Assembly (NCBI GenBank): GCA_937874455.1
Contig: CALNBE010000307.1
Coordinates: forward strand, 1-9,596
DNA from: an uncultured Opitutia bacterium
GTDB taxonomy: Bacteria; Verrucomicrobiota; Verrucomicrobiia; Opitutales; UBA953
DNA: 9,596 nucleotides
Direction of reading: 5' to 3'
Positions 1 to 5,958 of the stretch are shown piece by piece. Under the pieces are notes generated by a model. It had not been told where the DNA came from. It saw only the letters and a list, made by a program, of their open reading frames with translations, and searched no databases. Position 1 is the stretch's first letter. The number at the start of each line of letters is the position of its first letter. A program made the translations under genes and the position numbers.

Positions 1-279
1 GCGCTGACGCATAGGGCGCGGGCCTTGCGGGCGGAGGATTTCGAGCGGTTTGATCTGATCCTGACGATGGACGAGGAAAACTTGGCGGACGCGCTGGAGC
101 GGTGTCCGCGGAGCGACTGGCGGGGCAAGGTAAAACCCTTTGCGGCGTATTGCCGGGAGAGCCGTCCGGGTTTCATTCCCGATCCTTACTATGGCGGTGC
201 GGAGGGGTTTGAGCGGGTGTTGGATTTGCTGGAGGAAGGCTGCGCGACGCTGATTGCAGAGCTGCGCGAAGGAAATTGA
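1..279 (+). CDS. Low-molecular-weight protein tyrosine phosphatase, C-terminal part (5' end outside window)
   Basis: The frame is open from base 1 and ends at TGA 277-279, so the N-terminal catalytic CX5R loop lies upstream of the window. The visible 92 residues show the second half of the LMW-PTP fold: an 'HRAR..' stretch, then 'FDLILTMDEENL', matching the family's usual 'FDLIL.MD..NL' strand and helix, and 'IPDPYYGG' at bases 175-198. In this family the aspartate of the DPYY motif (codon 181-183) is the general acid of catalysis. A final helix 'FERVLDLLEEGCATLI' is also family-typical. Members dephosphorylate phosphotyrosine proteins in the cytoplasm and in bacteria are often paired with tyrosine kinases of exopolysaccharide export; no such partner is visible here. 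The stop codon lies inside a 13-base tandem duplication. Family assignment is secure; substrate is unknown. Confidence 0.88.
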   Translation, partial: ALTHRARALRAEDFERFDLILTMDEENLADALERCPRSDWRGKVKPFAAYCRESRPGFIPDPYYGGAEGFERVLDLLEEGCATLIAELREGN

Positions 280-296
280 GGAAGGAAATTGAGGAA
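271..296 (+). repeat. Perfect 13-base tandem duplication across a stop codon
   Basis: The unit GGAAATTGAGGAA occurs twice head to tail (271-283 and 284-296), followed by a partial third start (GGGAAATC from 297). The TGA stop of the phosphatase gene (277-279) lies in the first copy. It looks like replication slippage and leaves the protein unchanged because it falls at and after the stop. Confidence 0.9.
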
Positions 297-330
297 GGGA
301 AATCACGCAGAGACGCAGAGGCGCAGAGAA
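297..330 (+). repeat. Octamer repeat (CGCAGAGR x3) with GGGAAATCA leader
   Basis: Three perfect tandem octamers CGCAGAGA, CGCAGAGG and CGCAGAGA occupy 306-329, preceded by GGGAAATCA. The first 20 bases recur in inverted orientation at 623-643 with one extra A and one mismatch. Repeats of this composition are familiar interspersed elements in environmental bacterial genomes, often near GxxExxR-family genes (recalled knowledge, not checked here). Confidence 0.75.
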
Positions 331-387
331 GTTCAAATTCAAAACGGACGTGGATGTTTGGCGGAGGAAATTGGGGAGATGGCCTTG

Positions 388-431
388 AACCACAGATGGA
401 CACAGATGAACGCGGATGAGTGGCGGAGAGT
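388..431 (+). repeat. Solo GATGA-type repeat, homologous to the right arm of the GxxExxR cassette
   Basis: Ten-base units CACAGATGGA, CACAGATGAA and CGCGGATGAG sit at 391-420. Bases 410-427 match the reverse complement of 4693-4710, in the right arm of the cassette between frr and sucC, at 17 of 18 positions, and similarity continues to the AACC at 388. No GxxExxR gene accompanies this copy. Confidence 0.75.
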
Positions 432-622
432 GGATTGAGGAATTGGGGGGGGGGAAGTTAGGGAGGAAAGTTATGAATTGAGACTTGGGGAGGCGATGCT
501 GCGGTTTAGCTTGGGGAGTGTGGACGGTGGGGGCGTTTTCTTTTATGTTTGCTTGGGAAAATCGCGGGAGAAAATTTCTTTTGGGGTGAAGGCGGTTGAG
601 TTGTGTTTGGGAAATTTCCTTT

Positions 623-643
623 GCGGCTCTGCGTGATTTTCCC
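623..643 (-). repeat. Inverted partial copy of the 297-316 repeat
   Basis: The reverse complement of 623-643 reads GGGAAAATCACGCAGAGC followed by CGC. It matches 297-316 apart from one inserted A and one A/C difference, so 297-643 is bracketed by an inverted pair about 300 bases apart with no gene between. The octamer array itself is not repeated on this side. Confidence 0.7.
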
Positions 644-747
644 CTCTGGGAATTTGGCAGAATGCGGGAGGGATTTGTCCGCGGAGGAAAATTTTTCCTT
701 TTGACGCTTTGACGGAACGGCGCATGCCCCTTTGCTCTGCTTTCCTC

Positions 748-751
748 GGAG
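748..751 (+). promoter_or_regulatory. Possible Shine-Dalgarno (GGAG) of miaB
   Basis: GGAG lies 12 bases before ATG 764. The spacing is longer than usual, but it is the only plausible ribosome-binding site near this start, and the protein begins at the family's normal N-terminus. Confidence 0.4.
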
Positions 752-763
752 AAAACGACGACC

Positions 764-2107
764 ATGAACCGTGTTTACATCAAGACCTACGGCTGCCAGA
801 TGAACGAGCGCGACTCGGAGGCGGTGGCGTCGATGCTGCGCGGGCGCGGTTACAGCATTGTGGACAGCGAGGTGGATGCGGACGTGGTGCTGCTCAACAC
901 CTGCAGCGTGCGCGATCAGGCGGAGCAAAAGGCGATCGGCAAGGCCGGGCGTTTGCAGCGGGACAAGCGGCGGAACAAATTGCAGCTCCTCGGCGTGATG
1001 GGGTGCATGGCGCAGAATCGCGGGCGGGATTTGTTGGCGAGTTTGCCGGACTTGGATCTGGTGGTCGGGACGCAGAAGTTTCACCAAGTGCCGGACCATC
1101 TGGACAATTTGCTGGCGAGCTTGAAAGGCCTTGGCCCGCGTCCCTCGACGATCATTGATCTGGAGGCGGAGGCGGGCTCGCAAAACACCATTCGCGGACA
1201 CGGCGCGGAGCGCAAAGTGACGGCGTTTGTGTCGATCATGCAAGGGTGCAACATGAAGTGTGCGTATTGCATCGTGCCGAAAACTCGCGGGGAGGAAAGG
1301 GCGCGTCCGATGGAGGACATTGTGGAGGAAGTGCGGGAGCTGGCGGCGAACGGCACGAAGGAAATCACTTTGCTCGGTCAGATCGTGAACCATTACGGCA
1401 AACGGGAGTTTCCGACGGTCGGAGGAAAAAGTCCCTTTGTGCAGTTGCTGGAGAAAGTGCATGCGGTGGACGGCATCGAGCGCATCCGGTTCACCAGCCC
1501 GCATCCCGTGGGTTTCCGGCAGGATTTGGTGGAGGCGTATCGCGACCTGCCGAAGCTGTGCGAATACATCCATTTTCCCATGCAAAGCGGCTCGGACCGG
1601 ATTTTGCGGGCGATGCGGCGGCCGTATTCGCGGGAGAAATTTTTGCGGATCGTGGAGGCGCTGCGGCAGGCAAACCCGGCGATGTATTTTTCGACCGACG
1701 TGATTGTCGGCTTTCCCGGCGAGACGGACGAGGATTTCGCGCAGACCGTGACGCTGTTTGATGAAGTGAAATTCGACATGGCCTTTATTTTCAAATACTC
1801 GGTGCGCAGCGGCACGGAGGCGGAGGAAATGGGCGATACCATCGCGAAGGAAATCAAGGAAGCGCGCAACCAGGTGTTGCTGGAGCGGCTGGAGCAGTGG
1901 TCAACGGCCCGCAACGAGGCGCTGATTGGCACGGTGCAGGAAGTGCTGGTGGAAGGCCCCGCGCGCAAGGGCGAAGGAATGTTCATGGGGAAAAATCGCG
2001 GCAACCGGAAAGTGCTTTTCCCCGGCAACGCGCGGCAGGTCGGCGAGTTGGTGCCGGTGCGGATTGACCGGGCCACCACCACGGTGCTGTTGGGCGAATC
2101 TGTCTAA
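764..2107 (+). CDS. miaB: tRNA-2-methylthio-N6-dimethylallyladenosine synthase MiaB
   Basis: MiaB is a radical-SAM methylthiotransferase that adds the methylthio group to isopentenyl-A37 of tRNAs reading UNN codons. The 447-residue protein has the complete family layout. The N-terminal MTTase domain carries Cys11 in 'YGCQMN', Cys47 in 'NTCSVR' and Cys81 in 'GCMAQ' (ligands of the auxiliary 4Fe-4S cluster). The radical-SAM CxxxCxxC motif is Cys162, Cys166 and Cys169 ('GCNMKCAYCIVP'), followed by 'RGEERARP'. A C-terminal TRAM RNA-binding domain covers roughly residues 385-445. 'GQIVNHYG' (205-212) corresponds to the MiaB-type 'GQNVNSYG' and argues against RimO or MtaB paralogues; the second Asn is kept and the first is Ile. 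Length is normal. The start at 764 gives the standard 'YIKTYGCQMN' N-terminus. The secreted-protein gene follows 66 bases downstream in the same orientation. Confidence 0.96.
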   Translation: MNRVYIKTYGCQMNERDSEAVASMLRGRGYSIVDSEVDADVVLLNTCSVRDQAEQKAIGKAGRLQRDKRRNKLQLLGVMGCMAQNRGRDLLASLPDLDLVVGTQKFHQVPDHLDNLLASLKGLGPRPSTIIDLEAEAGSQNTIRGHGAERKVTAFVSIMQGCNMKCAYCIVPKTRGEERARPMEDIVEEVRELAANGTKEITLLGQIVNHYGKREFPTVGGKSPFVQLLEKVHAVDGIERIRFTSPHPVGFRQDLVEAYRDLPKLCEYIHFPMQSGSDRILRAMRRPYSREKFLRIVEALRQANPAMYFSTDVIVGFPGETDEDFAQTVTLFDEVKFDMAFIFKYSVRSGTEAEEMGDTIAKEIKEARNQVLLERLEQWSTARNEALIGTVQEVLVEGPARKGEGMFMGKNRGNRKVLFPGNARQVGELVPVRIDRATTTVLLGESV

Positions 2108-2173
2108 AGCATCGGATTAGATGATTTTTAATTGAACAAAATCGGGCAGGTGGGGTCTAGTTTTAGTGGAAAA

Positions 2174-2803
2174 ATGAAACCCCTGAATGTCATCTTTGTT
2201 ATTGGTTTTTTGCTTGGCGTGGTGATGCCGGGGCATGCGCAGGTTTTGTCTCCCGCTGCGCAGGAGTTTTCGTTGTCAAAAATTGGACAGGAGGGAGCGA
2301 CGGAAACTGAGGCACAAGCGCAGCTGTTGTTGGGATTGATTCAGGAAACGGCATTTGTGACCGAGGAAATGGAAGTGGTGCCGCTGAATTCGACCCCGGC
2401 GAGGGTGTATTATGTTGACCAGGTGGTGCAGCGAGTTGATTCGCATAGGTATTTGATAGAAATGAGCCTGCGCTATCCGGATGGCAGCAAAATGGCCAAT
2501 GCCGCGCCGCGCTCCTATTTATTGACCACGGTGCGGGAGCAAAGTTGGAGGGGGGCGGAGCGGCCGGGGAGGCGGATTTTTGCGGTCAAGGCGGGGACGG
2601 AAACTTACTTGGGAATGGACGGCAAGACGCGACGGGCGTCGGTGTTGCGGGAAGTGACTGCGGAGACTTTGGGATACCGCACCATTTTGCGGAGTGATTT
2701 GGATGCGGTGACGCAAAAAGGCCATGTGTTTCAAGTGACCGAGTTTGTGCCGCAACCGAAAGGCAAGCCGGCGCTACGGCGCATCTGGCATGTCAAGTGG
2801 TAG
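2174..2803 (+). CDS. Small secreted protein of unknown function
   Basis: I do not recognise a family. Starting at ATG 2174, the 209-residue product begins with a classical signal peptide: Lys2, a hydrophobic core at about residues 4-18 and likely cleavage after 'GHA' (residue 22). That points to export to the periplasm or beyond. A TTG 42 bases upstream would put 14 polar residues before the signal and is rejected. There is no lipobox Cys, no further membrane segment and no Cys in the mature part. The mature protein is rich in short strand-like stretches, such as 'RVYYVDQVVQRVDSHRYLIEM' around residues 78-98, and ends 'RRIWHVKW'. The gene lies between miaB and pyrH in the same orientation, 61 bases before pyrH, so cotranscription is possible. 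Only a weak purine stretch precedes the start. Confidence 0.75.
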   Translation: MKPLNVIFVIGFLLGVVMPGHAQVLSPAAQEFSLSKIGQEGATETEAQAQLLLGLIQETAFVTEEMEVVPLNSTPARVYYVDQVVQRVDSHRYLIEMSLRYPDGSKMANAAPRSYLLTTVREQSWRGAERPGRRIFAVKAGTETYLGMDGKTRRASVLREVTAETLGYRTILRSDLDAVTQKGHVFQVTEFVPQPKGKPALRRIWHVKW

Positions 2804-2864
2804 GGGAGCGGGGGCGGGAAGCGTTATTGACGGCGGCGGACTCCTGCTGCATGAAAATGGATTC

Positions 2865-3596
2865 ATGCCGACTAATCCACCGAAGCCCCAGTACAAACGC
2901 ATTGTCTTAAAATTGAGTGGCGAGGCGCTCAAAAATGCCAAGACCGGTGACCCCATTGACACTGGGGTGCTGGATCGGCTGGCAGCGGAATTGCGGGAGA
3001 TTCACACCCTTGGCGTGGAAATTGCCTTGGTGGTGGGCGGAGGAAATATTTTTCGCGGGTTGGCTGGGATGAAGAACAACGGCACGGACCGCACCACCGG
3101 CGACAACATGGGCATGCTCGCCACGGTGATCAACGGCCTGGCCATCATGGACTGTCTGGAGAAGCACGGCATTCCGGTGCGGGTGCAGACGGCGATCCCG
3201 ATGGACAAAATCGCCGAGCCATTCATCCAGCGCAAAGCGGTGCGTCATCTCGAACGGGGACGCGCCGTTATTTTTGTCGCCGGCACCGGCAACCCGTACT
3301 GCACCACGGATTACGCCGCCGCGCTGCGGGCAAACGAGATTCAGGCCGATGTGATTTTCAAGGCCACCAAGGTGGACGGCATCTACGACAAGGATCCGAT
3401 GAAGCACAAGGACGCGGTGCGCTACGACACGTTGAGTTATGACGTGGCCTTGCAAAAGCGGCTGGGGGTGATGGACGCCGAGGCCTTTGCGCTTTGCCAG
3501 ACCAATCACATGCCGATCATCGTGTTTTCGATGAGCGCGCCGGGGATGATTCGCCGGGCGCTGCTGGGCGAGCAGGTGGGCACGCTGGTGAGCTGA
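2865..3596 (+). CDS. pyrH: UMP kinase (uridylate kinase) PyrH
   Basis: PyrH phosphorylates UMP to UDP with ATP in de novo pyrimidine synthesis and is a cytoplasmic homohexamer of the amino-acid-kinase fold. From ATG 2865 the protein has 243 residues, normal for the family, and starts directly before 'YKRIVLKLSGEAL' (10-22), the phosphate-binding strand. Further signatures are 'GGGNIFRG' (58-65), 'DNMGMLAT' (80-87), 'GTGNPYCTTD' (140-149), 'KATKVDGIYDKDP' (166-178) and 'VMDAEAFALC' (202-211). The frame is open back to about 2745, but those 40 codons overlap the previous gene and encode no conserved residues, so the start is placed at 2865. No Shine-Dalgarno is evident. frr follows 127 bases downstream, an adjacency common in bacteria (often tsf-pyrH-frr), but tsf is absent here. 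Confidence 0.96.
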   Translation: MPTNPPKPQYKRIVLKLSGEALKNAKTGDPIDTGVLDRLAAELREIHTLGVEIALVVGGGNIFRGLAGMKNNGTDRTTGDNMGMLATVINGLAIMDCLEKHGIPVRVQTAIPMDKIAEPFIQRKAVRHLERGRAVIFVAGTGNPYCTTDYAAALRANEIQADVIFKATKVDGIYDKDPMKHKDAVRYDTLSYDVALQKRLGVMDAEAFALCQTNHMPIIVFSMSAPGMIRRALLGEQVGTLVS

Positions 3597-3723
3597 CGCG
3601 TGCGGCTTTTTCGGCAAAGCGCGGACTGGGAAGGTTTTTTCCAGCCTTTCCTTGTCTTTCCCGTTTTGAATGCTAGGCCTGTCAGGACGCTTTATTTCTC
3701 ATCAACCCACACACGCCACACTC

Positions 3724-4278
3724 ATGGACATCAAAGCCATCATTTCCTCCGGGGATGCCGCCGCCCAAAAAGCGGTTGCGCACACGCTCAATGAATTCAG
3801 CGGATTGAACACCGGCAAAGCCCAGCCCTCCATGGTGGAAAATGTGACGGTGGAAGTCTATGGCAGTCAGATGCGCCTGAAGGATATCGCGGCGATTTCC
3901 ACCCCGGACTCCCGCAGCATCGTGATCCAGCCTTTCGACAAAAACGCTTCCAAGGACATTGTGCAGGGCATTCAGGCCGCCAACCTCGGCTTCAATCCCG
4001 TGCCGCAAGGAAACATCATCCGCTGTCCCGTGCCGGAATTGACCGGTGAGCGCCGCCAGGAGTTGATCAAGGTAGCCAATCGACTGGCCGAGGAAGGCCG
4101 GGTACGGGTGCGCAACGTCCGGCGAGACACCTTGGAAACGCTGAAGAAGGGCCAGAAGGAAATCTCCGAGGACGACTTCAAACGCGCCGAAAAAGAAGTG
4201 CAGACGATGACCGACAAATGGATTTCCGAAATCGACAAGGCCCTGAAAGCAAAAGAAACCGATTTGCAGAAAATTTAA
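3724..4278 (+). CDS. frr: Ribosome recycling factor
   Basis: RRF acts with EF-G to split post-termination ribosomes. From ATG 3724 the protein is 184 residues, essentially the standard length. Recognisable regions are 'GLNTGKAQPSMVENVTVEVYG' (27-47, equivalent to the common 'LRTGRASP' segment, here with Lys for Arg), 'STPDSRSIVIQPFDK' (59-73), 'CPVPELTGERRQELIK' (101-116) and 'VRVRNVRRD' (127-135), the conserved Arg-rich rRNA-contacting stretch. A charged helix forms the C-terminus, completing the three-helix stalk. An in-frame ATG at 3670 would add 18 unconserved residues and is rejected. No Shine-Dalgarno precedes the start. Upstream, a weak 7-bp hairpin (3628-3651) and a poor promoter-like pair (TTGAAT 3666-3671, TTTATT 3691-3696) leave it unclear whether frr is read from pyrH or separately. 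The GxxExxR cassette begins 5 bases after its stop. Confidence 0.96.
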   Translation: MDIKAIISSGDAAAQKAVAHTLNEFSGLNTGKAQPSMVENVTVEVYGSQMRLKDIAAISTPDSRSIVIQPFDKNASKDIVQGIQAANLGFNPVPQGNIIRCPVPELTGERRQELIKVANRLAEEGRVRVRNVRRDTLETLKKGQKEISEDDFKRAEKEVQTMTDKWISEIDKALKAKETDLQKI

Positions 4279-4283
4279 TTTAG

Positions 4284-4303
4284 ACCGCGGATTACGCAGA
4301 TTA
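4284..4303 (+). repeat. Left inverted repeat of the GxxExxR cassette
   Basis: The arm contains two tandem nonamers, CGCGGATTA (4286-4294) and CGCAGATTA (4295-4303), with a looser third GATGA unit near 4308-4312. It pairs in inverted orientation with 4712-4729. Confidence 0.75.
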
Positions 4304-4319
4304 AAAGGATGATTGAGGT

Positions 4320-4721
4320 ATGAGGCACGAAGCACTGACAGGTGACATCATCGGAGCGGGAATGAAGGTGCTGAATGTGCTCAAGCCAGGGTTGGACGAG
4401 AAGCTTTATGAAAACGCACTGGTTCTCGAATGGTGCGGACAGGGCCATGCGGTCGAGCAACAGAAGCGCTTCCCTGTTTTTTATGGAGAGCATCCGATTG
4501 GGAGGCTCGTTCCGGATTTGATTGTGGATGAAAAAGTCATCGTGGATGCCAAAGTTGTTTCCGCGTTTACCGATACGCACATCGCCCAAATGCTGGGCTA
4601 TTTGAATATCACTGGCCTCGACACTGCCTTGCTGTTGAGCTTCAAAGAGGCGAAGCTGACTTGGAAACGAGTTGCCAATGAGCGGCGGAACATCCGCCAC
4701 GCATCCGCGTCATCCGTGTAA
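4320..4721 (+). CDS. GxxExxR family protein (PD-(D/E)XK-like, function unknown)
   Basis: The 133-residue product matches the GxxExxR family, classed with PD-(D/E)XK nuclease-like proteins. Visible are 'GLDEKLYENAL' (24-34, the G-x-x-E-x-x core with Tyr30 at the usual Arg position), 'PDLIVDEKVIVDAKVV' (65-80) and 'HIAQMLGYLNITGLDTALLLSF' (87-108). Glu27, Asp66, Asp76-x-Lys78 and Gln90 fit the order of metal and catalytic residues in PD-(D/E)XK folds, so an active nuclease is possible but not shown. There is no signal peptide or membrane segment. The gene starts 16 bases after the left repeat. Its last ten or so residues ('IRHASASSV') and the TAA stop (4719-4721) are encoded by the right repeat, so gene and repeat are physically fused. 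No link to frr or sucC is suggested; it looks like an independent inserted gene. Confidence 0.85.
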   Translation: MRHEALTGDIIGAGMKVLNVLKPGLDEKLYENALVLEWCGQGHAVEQQKRFPVFYGEHPIGRLVPDLIVDEKVIVDAKVVSAFTDTHIAQMLGYLNITGLDTALLLSFKEAKLTWKRVANERRNIRHASASSV

Positions 4722-4729
4722 TCCGCGGT
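4693..4729 (-). repeat. Right inverted repeat, carrying the gene's stop codon
   Basis: Read on the minus strand this arm is a series of roughly nonameric units, CGCGGATTA, CACGGATGA, CGCGGATGC and then GTGGCGGA. The ATCCG element recurs on the plus strand at 4692, 4703, 4712 and 4721. It encodes the C-terminal tail and TAA of the GxxExxR protein. Part of it (4693-4710) matches 410-427 at 17 of 18 bases. Confidence 0.75.
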
Positions 4730-4758
4730 TTGTTCTCTCCCATTTACTTCCAAAACTT

Positions 4759-5940
4759 ATGAATATTCACGAATACCAAGCGAAGCAACTGTTCGCCGAT
4801 TTCGGAGTAGCCGTCCCCAAAGGCTATCCCGCCCAAACCGCCGCCGAGTTTGACGCCGCGCTGGCCAACTTCCCCGAGGGAACGGTGGTGGTGAAATCCC
4901 AGATTCACGCTGGCGGCCGCGGCAAGGGCACCTTCACCAACGGCTACAAGGGCGGGGTGAAAGTGGTGAAAAGCAAGGCCGAGGCCAAGGAGGCTGCGAC
5001 CGCAATGCTCGGCAACGTGCTCGTCACCAAGCAAACCGGCCCCGAGGGGCGCAAGGTGCAGACTGTCTATTTCAACGAGGCATCCGACATCAAAAAGGAA
5101 TACTACCTCGCCATCCTGCTCGACCGCGGGACCTCGCGTCCGGTGATCGTCGCCTCGACCGAGGGCGGAATGGACATCGAAACCGTGGCGGAAAACACCC
5201 CCGACAAAATTGTCAAGGTGCGCGTTGATCCGGCCATCGGCCTGCAGGACTACCAGAAGCGCCAGCTGGCTTTTGCCCTCGGCTTCAAGGGCGACCTGAT
5301 GAAGCAGTTCGGCAAGCTGATCACCGGCCTCTACAATTTGTTCTGGGAAAAGGACTGCTCGATGGTCGAGGTCAACCCGCTCATCACCACGCCGGACGAC
5401 AAGCTGATCGCGCTCGACGCGAAAGTCGGCTTTGACGACAACGCGCTTTACCGCCACCCGGATATTGTCGCACTGCGCGACCTGAACGAGGAAGACTCGA
5501 AGGAAATTGAAGCCTCGAAGTTCGGCCTGAGCTATATCGCGCTCGACGGCAACATCGCCTGCTTGGTGAACGGCGCGGGGCTGGCGATGTCCACCATGGA
5601 CATCATCAAGCACTTTGGCGGCAACCCGGCCAACTTCCTCGACGTGGGCGGCGGTGCCTCCAAGGACGCCGTGGCCGGCGCGTTCAAGATCATCCTGAGC
5701 GACAAAAACGTGAAGGGAATTTTCGTGAACATCTTCGGCGGCATCATGGATTGCGACGTGATCGCCCAAGGCATTGTTGCCGCGGTGAAGGAAACCGGGC
5801 TGACCCTGCCGCTGGTGGTGCGCCTCGAAGGCAACAACGTGGAAAACGGCAAAAAGACCCTGGCCACTTCCGGCCTCACCATCGTCTCCGGCGACAGCAT
5901 GGCCGACGCCGCGCAGAAGATCGTCAAACTGGTCGGCTAA
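4759..5940 (+). CDS. sucC: Succinyl-CoA synthetase (ADP/GDP-forming) beta subunit
   Basis: SucC with SucD interconverts succinyl-CoA and succinate with substrate-level phosphorylation in the TCA cycle. The 393-residue protein has an N-terminal ATP-grasp domain: 'MNIHEYQAKQLF' (1-12), nucleotide-binding 'VVKSQIHAGGRGKG' (44-57), and 'EVNPLITTPDDKLIALDAK' (204-222), whose Asn206 and Asp220 correspond to the Mg ligands. The C-terminal CoA-ligase domain carries 'NGAGLAMSTMDIIKHFGG' (271-288), 'FLDVGGGA' (293-300) and 'VNIFGGIMDCDVIAQGI' (323-339). The frame is open to 4672, but ATG 4759 gives the universal MNIHEYQ start; upstream codons run through the cassette repeat. No Shine-Dalgarno is seen. 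Only 29 bases separate it from the cassette, so any promoter of its own must lie within the cassette, unless frr read-through suffices. ATP versus GTP preference cannot be read from sequence. Confidence 0.97.
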   Translation: MNIHEYQAKQLFADFGVAVPKGYPAQTAAEFDAALANFPEGTVVVKSQIHAGGRGKGTFTNGYKGGVKVVKSKAEAKEAATAMLGNVLVTKQTGPEGRKVQTVYFNEASDIKKEYYLAILLDRGTSRPVIVASTEGGMDIETVAENTPDKIVKVRVDPAIGLQDYQKRQLAFALGFKGDLMKQFGKLITGLYNLFWEKDCSMVEVNPLITTPDDKLIALDAKVGFDDNALYRHPDIVALRDLNEEDSKEIEASKFGLSYIALDGNIACLVNGAGLAMSTMDIIKHFGGNPANFLDVGGGASKDAVAGAFKIILSDKNVKGIFVNIFGGIMDCDVIAQGIVAAVKETGLTLPLVVRLEGNNVENGKKTLATSGLTIVSGDSMADAAQKIVKLVG

Positions 5941-5958
5941 CCCTCAGCACTTTTTACC

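Larger units (their letters stand above)
280..763. other. Gene-free, repeat-containing intergenic region upstream of miaB
   Basis: No reading frame here resembles a protein I recognise. The plus strand is strongly purine-rich from about 280 to 530. The stretch holds a 13-base duplication (271-296), three tandem CGCAGAGR octamers (306-329), a GATGA-type repeat (388-431), a run of ten G (445-454), a partial inverted copy of the first repeat (623-643), two copies of GCGGAGGAAA (361-370, 681-690) and a small palindrome AGGAAAA-T-TTTTCCT (685-699). TTGACG hexamers at 701-706 and 710-715 lack a good -10 partner, so I do not call a miaB promoter. Confidence 0.7.
4284..4729 (+). mobile_element. Putative GxxExxR cassette bounded by inverted repeats
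   Basis: A 446-base unit fills almost the whole frr-sucC gap. Left end 4284-4301 and right end 4712-4729 are inverted copies matching at 16 of 18 bases, each starting ACCGCGGATTAC when read inward. It carries one gene (4320-4721). No transposase or clear target-site duplication is visible: the flanks are TTTAG on the left and TTGTT on the right. The boundaries lie 5 bases after the frr stop and 29 bases before the sucC start, so the unit lands between genes without breaking either. That it is mobile is inference from the inverted ends and the repeat homology at 388-431. Confidence 0.5.

Noticed and set aside
297..431. CRISPR-like array
   Set aside because: The repeats are 8-10 base tandem units without unique spacers, and no cas gene is present.
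506..1585. Long open frame on the minus strand (359 codons) opposite miaB
   Set aside because: It lies antisense to the conserved miaB gene, is His/Arg/Gln-rich as expected for antisense GC-rich codons, and has no recognisable motif.
3628..3651. Possible terminator after pyrH
   Set aside because: GGGAAGG/CCTTTCC gives only a 7-bp stem with a G-T pair and a 10-base loop, followed by an interrupted T-rich stretch; too weak to call.
4744..5769. Long minus-strand frame opposite sucC
   Set aside because: Shadow of sucC; low-complexity Val/His/Asp composition and no family resemblance.
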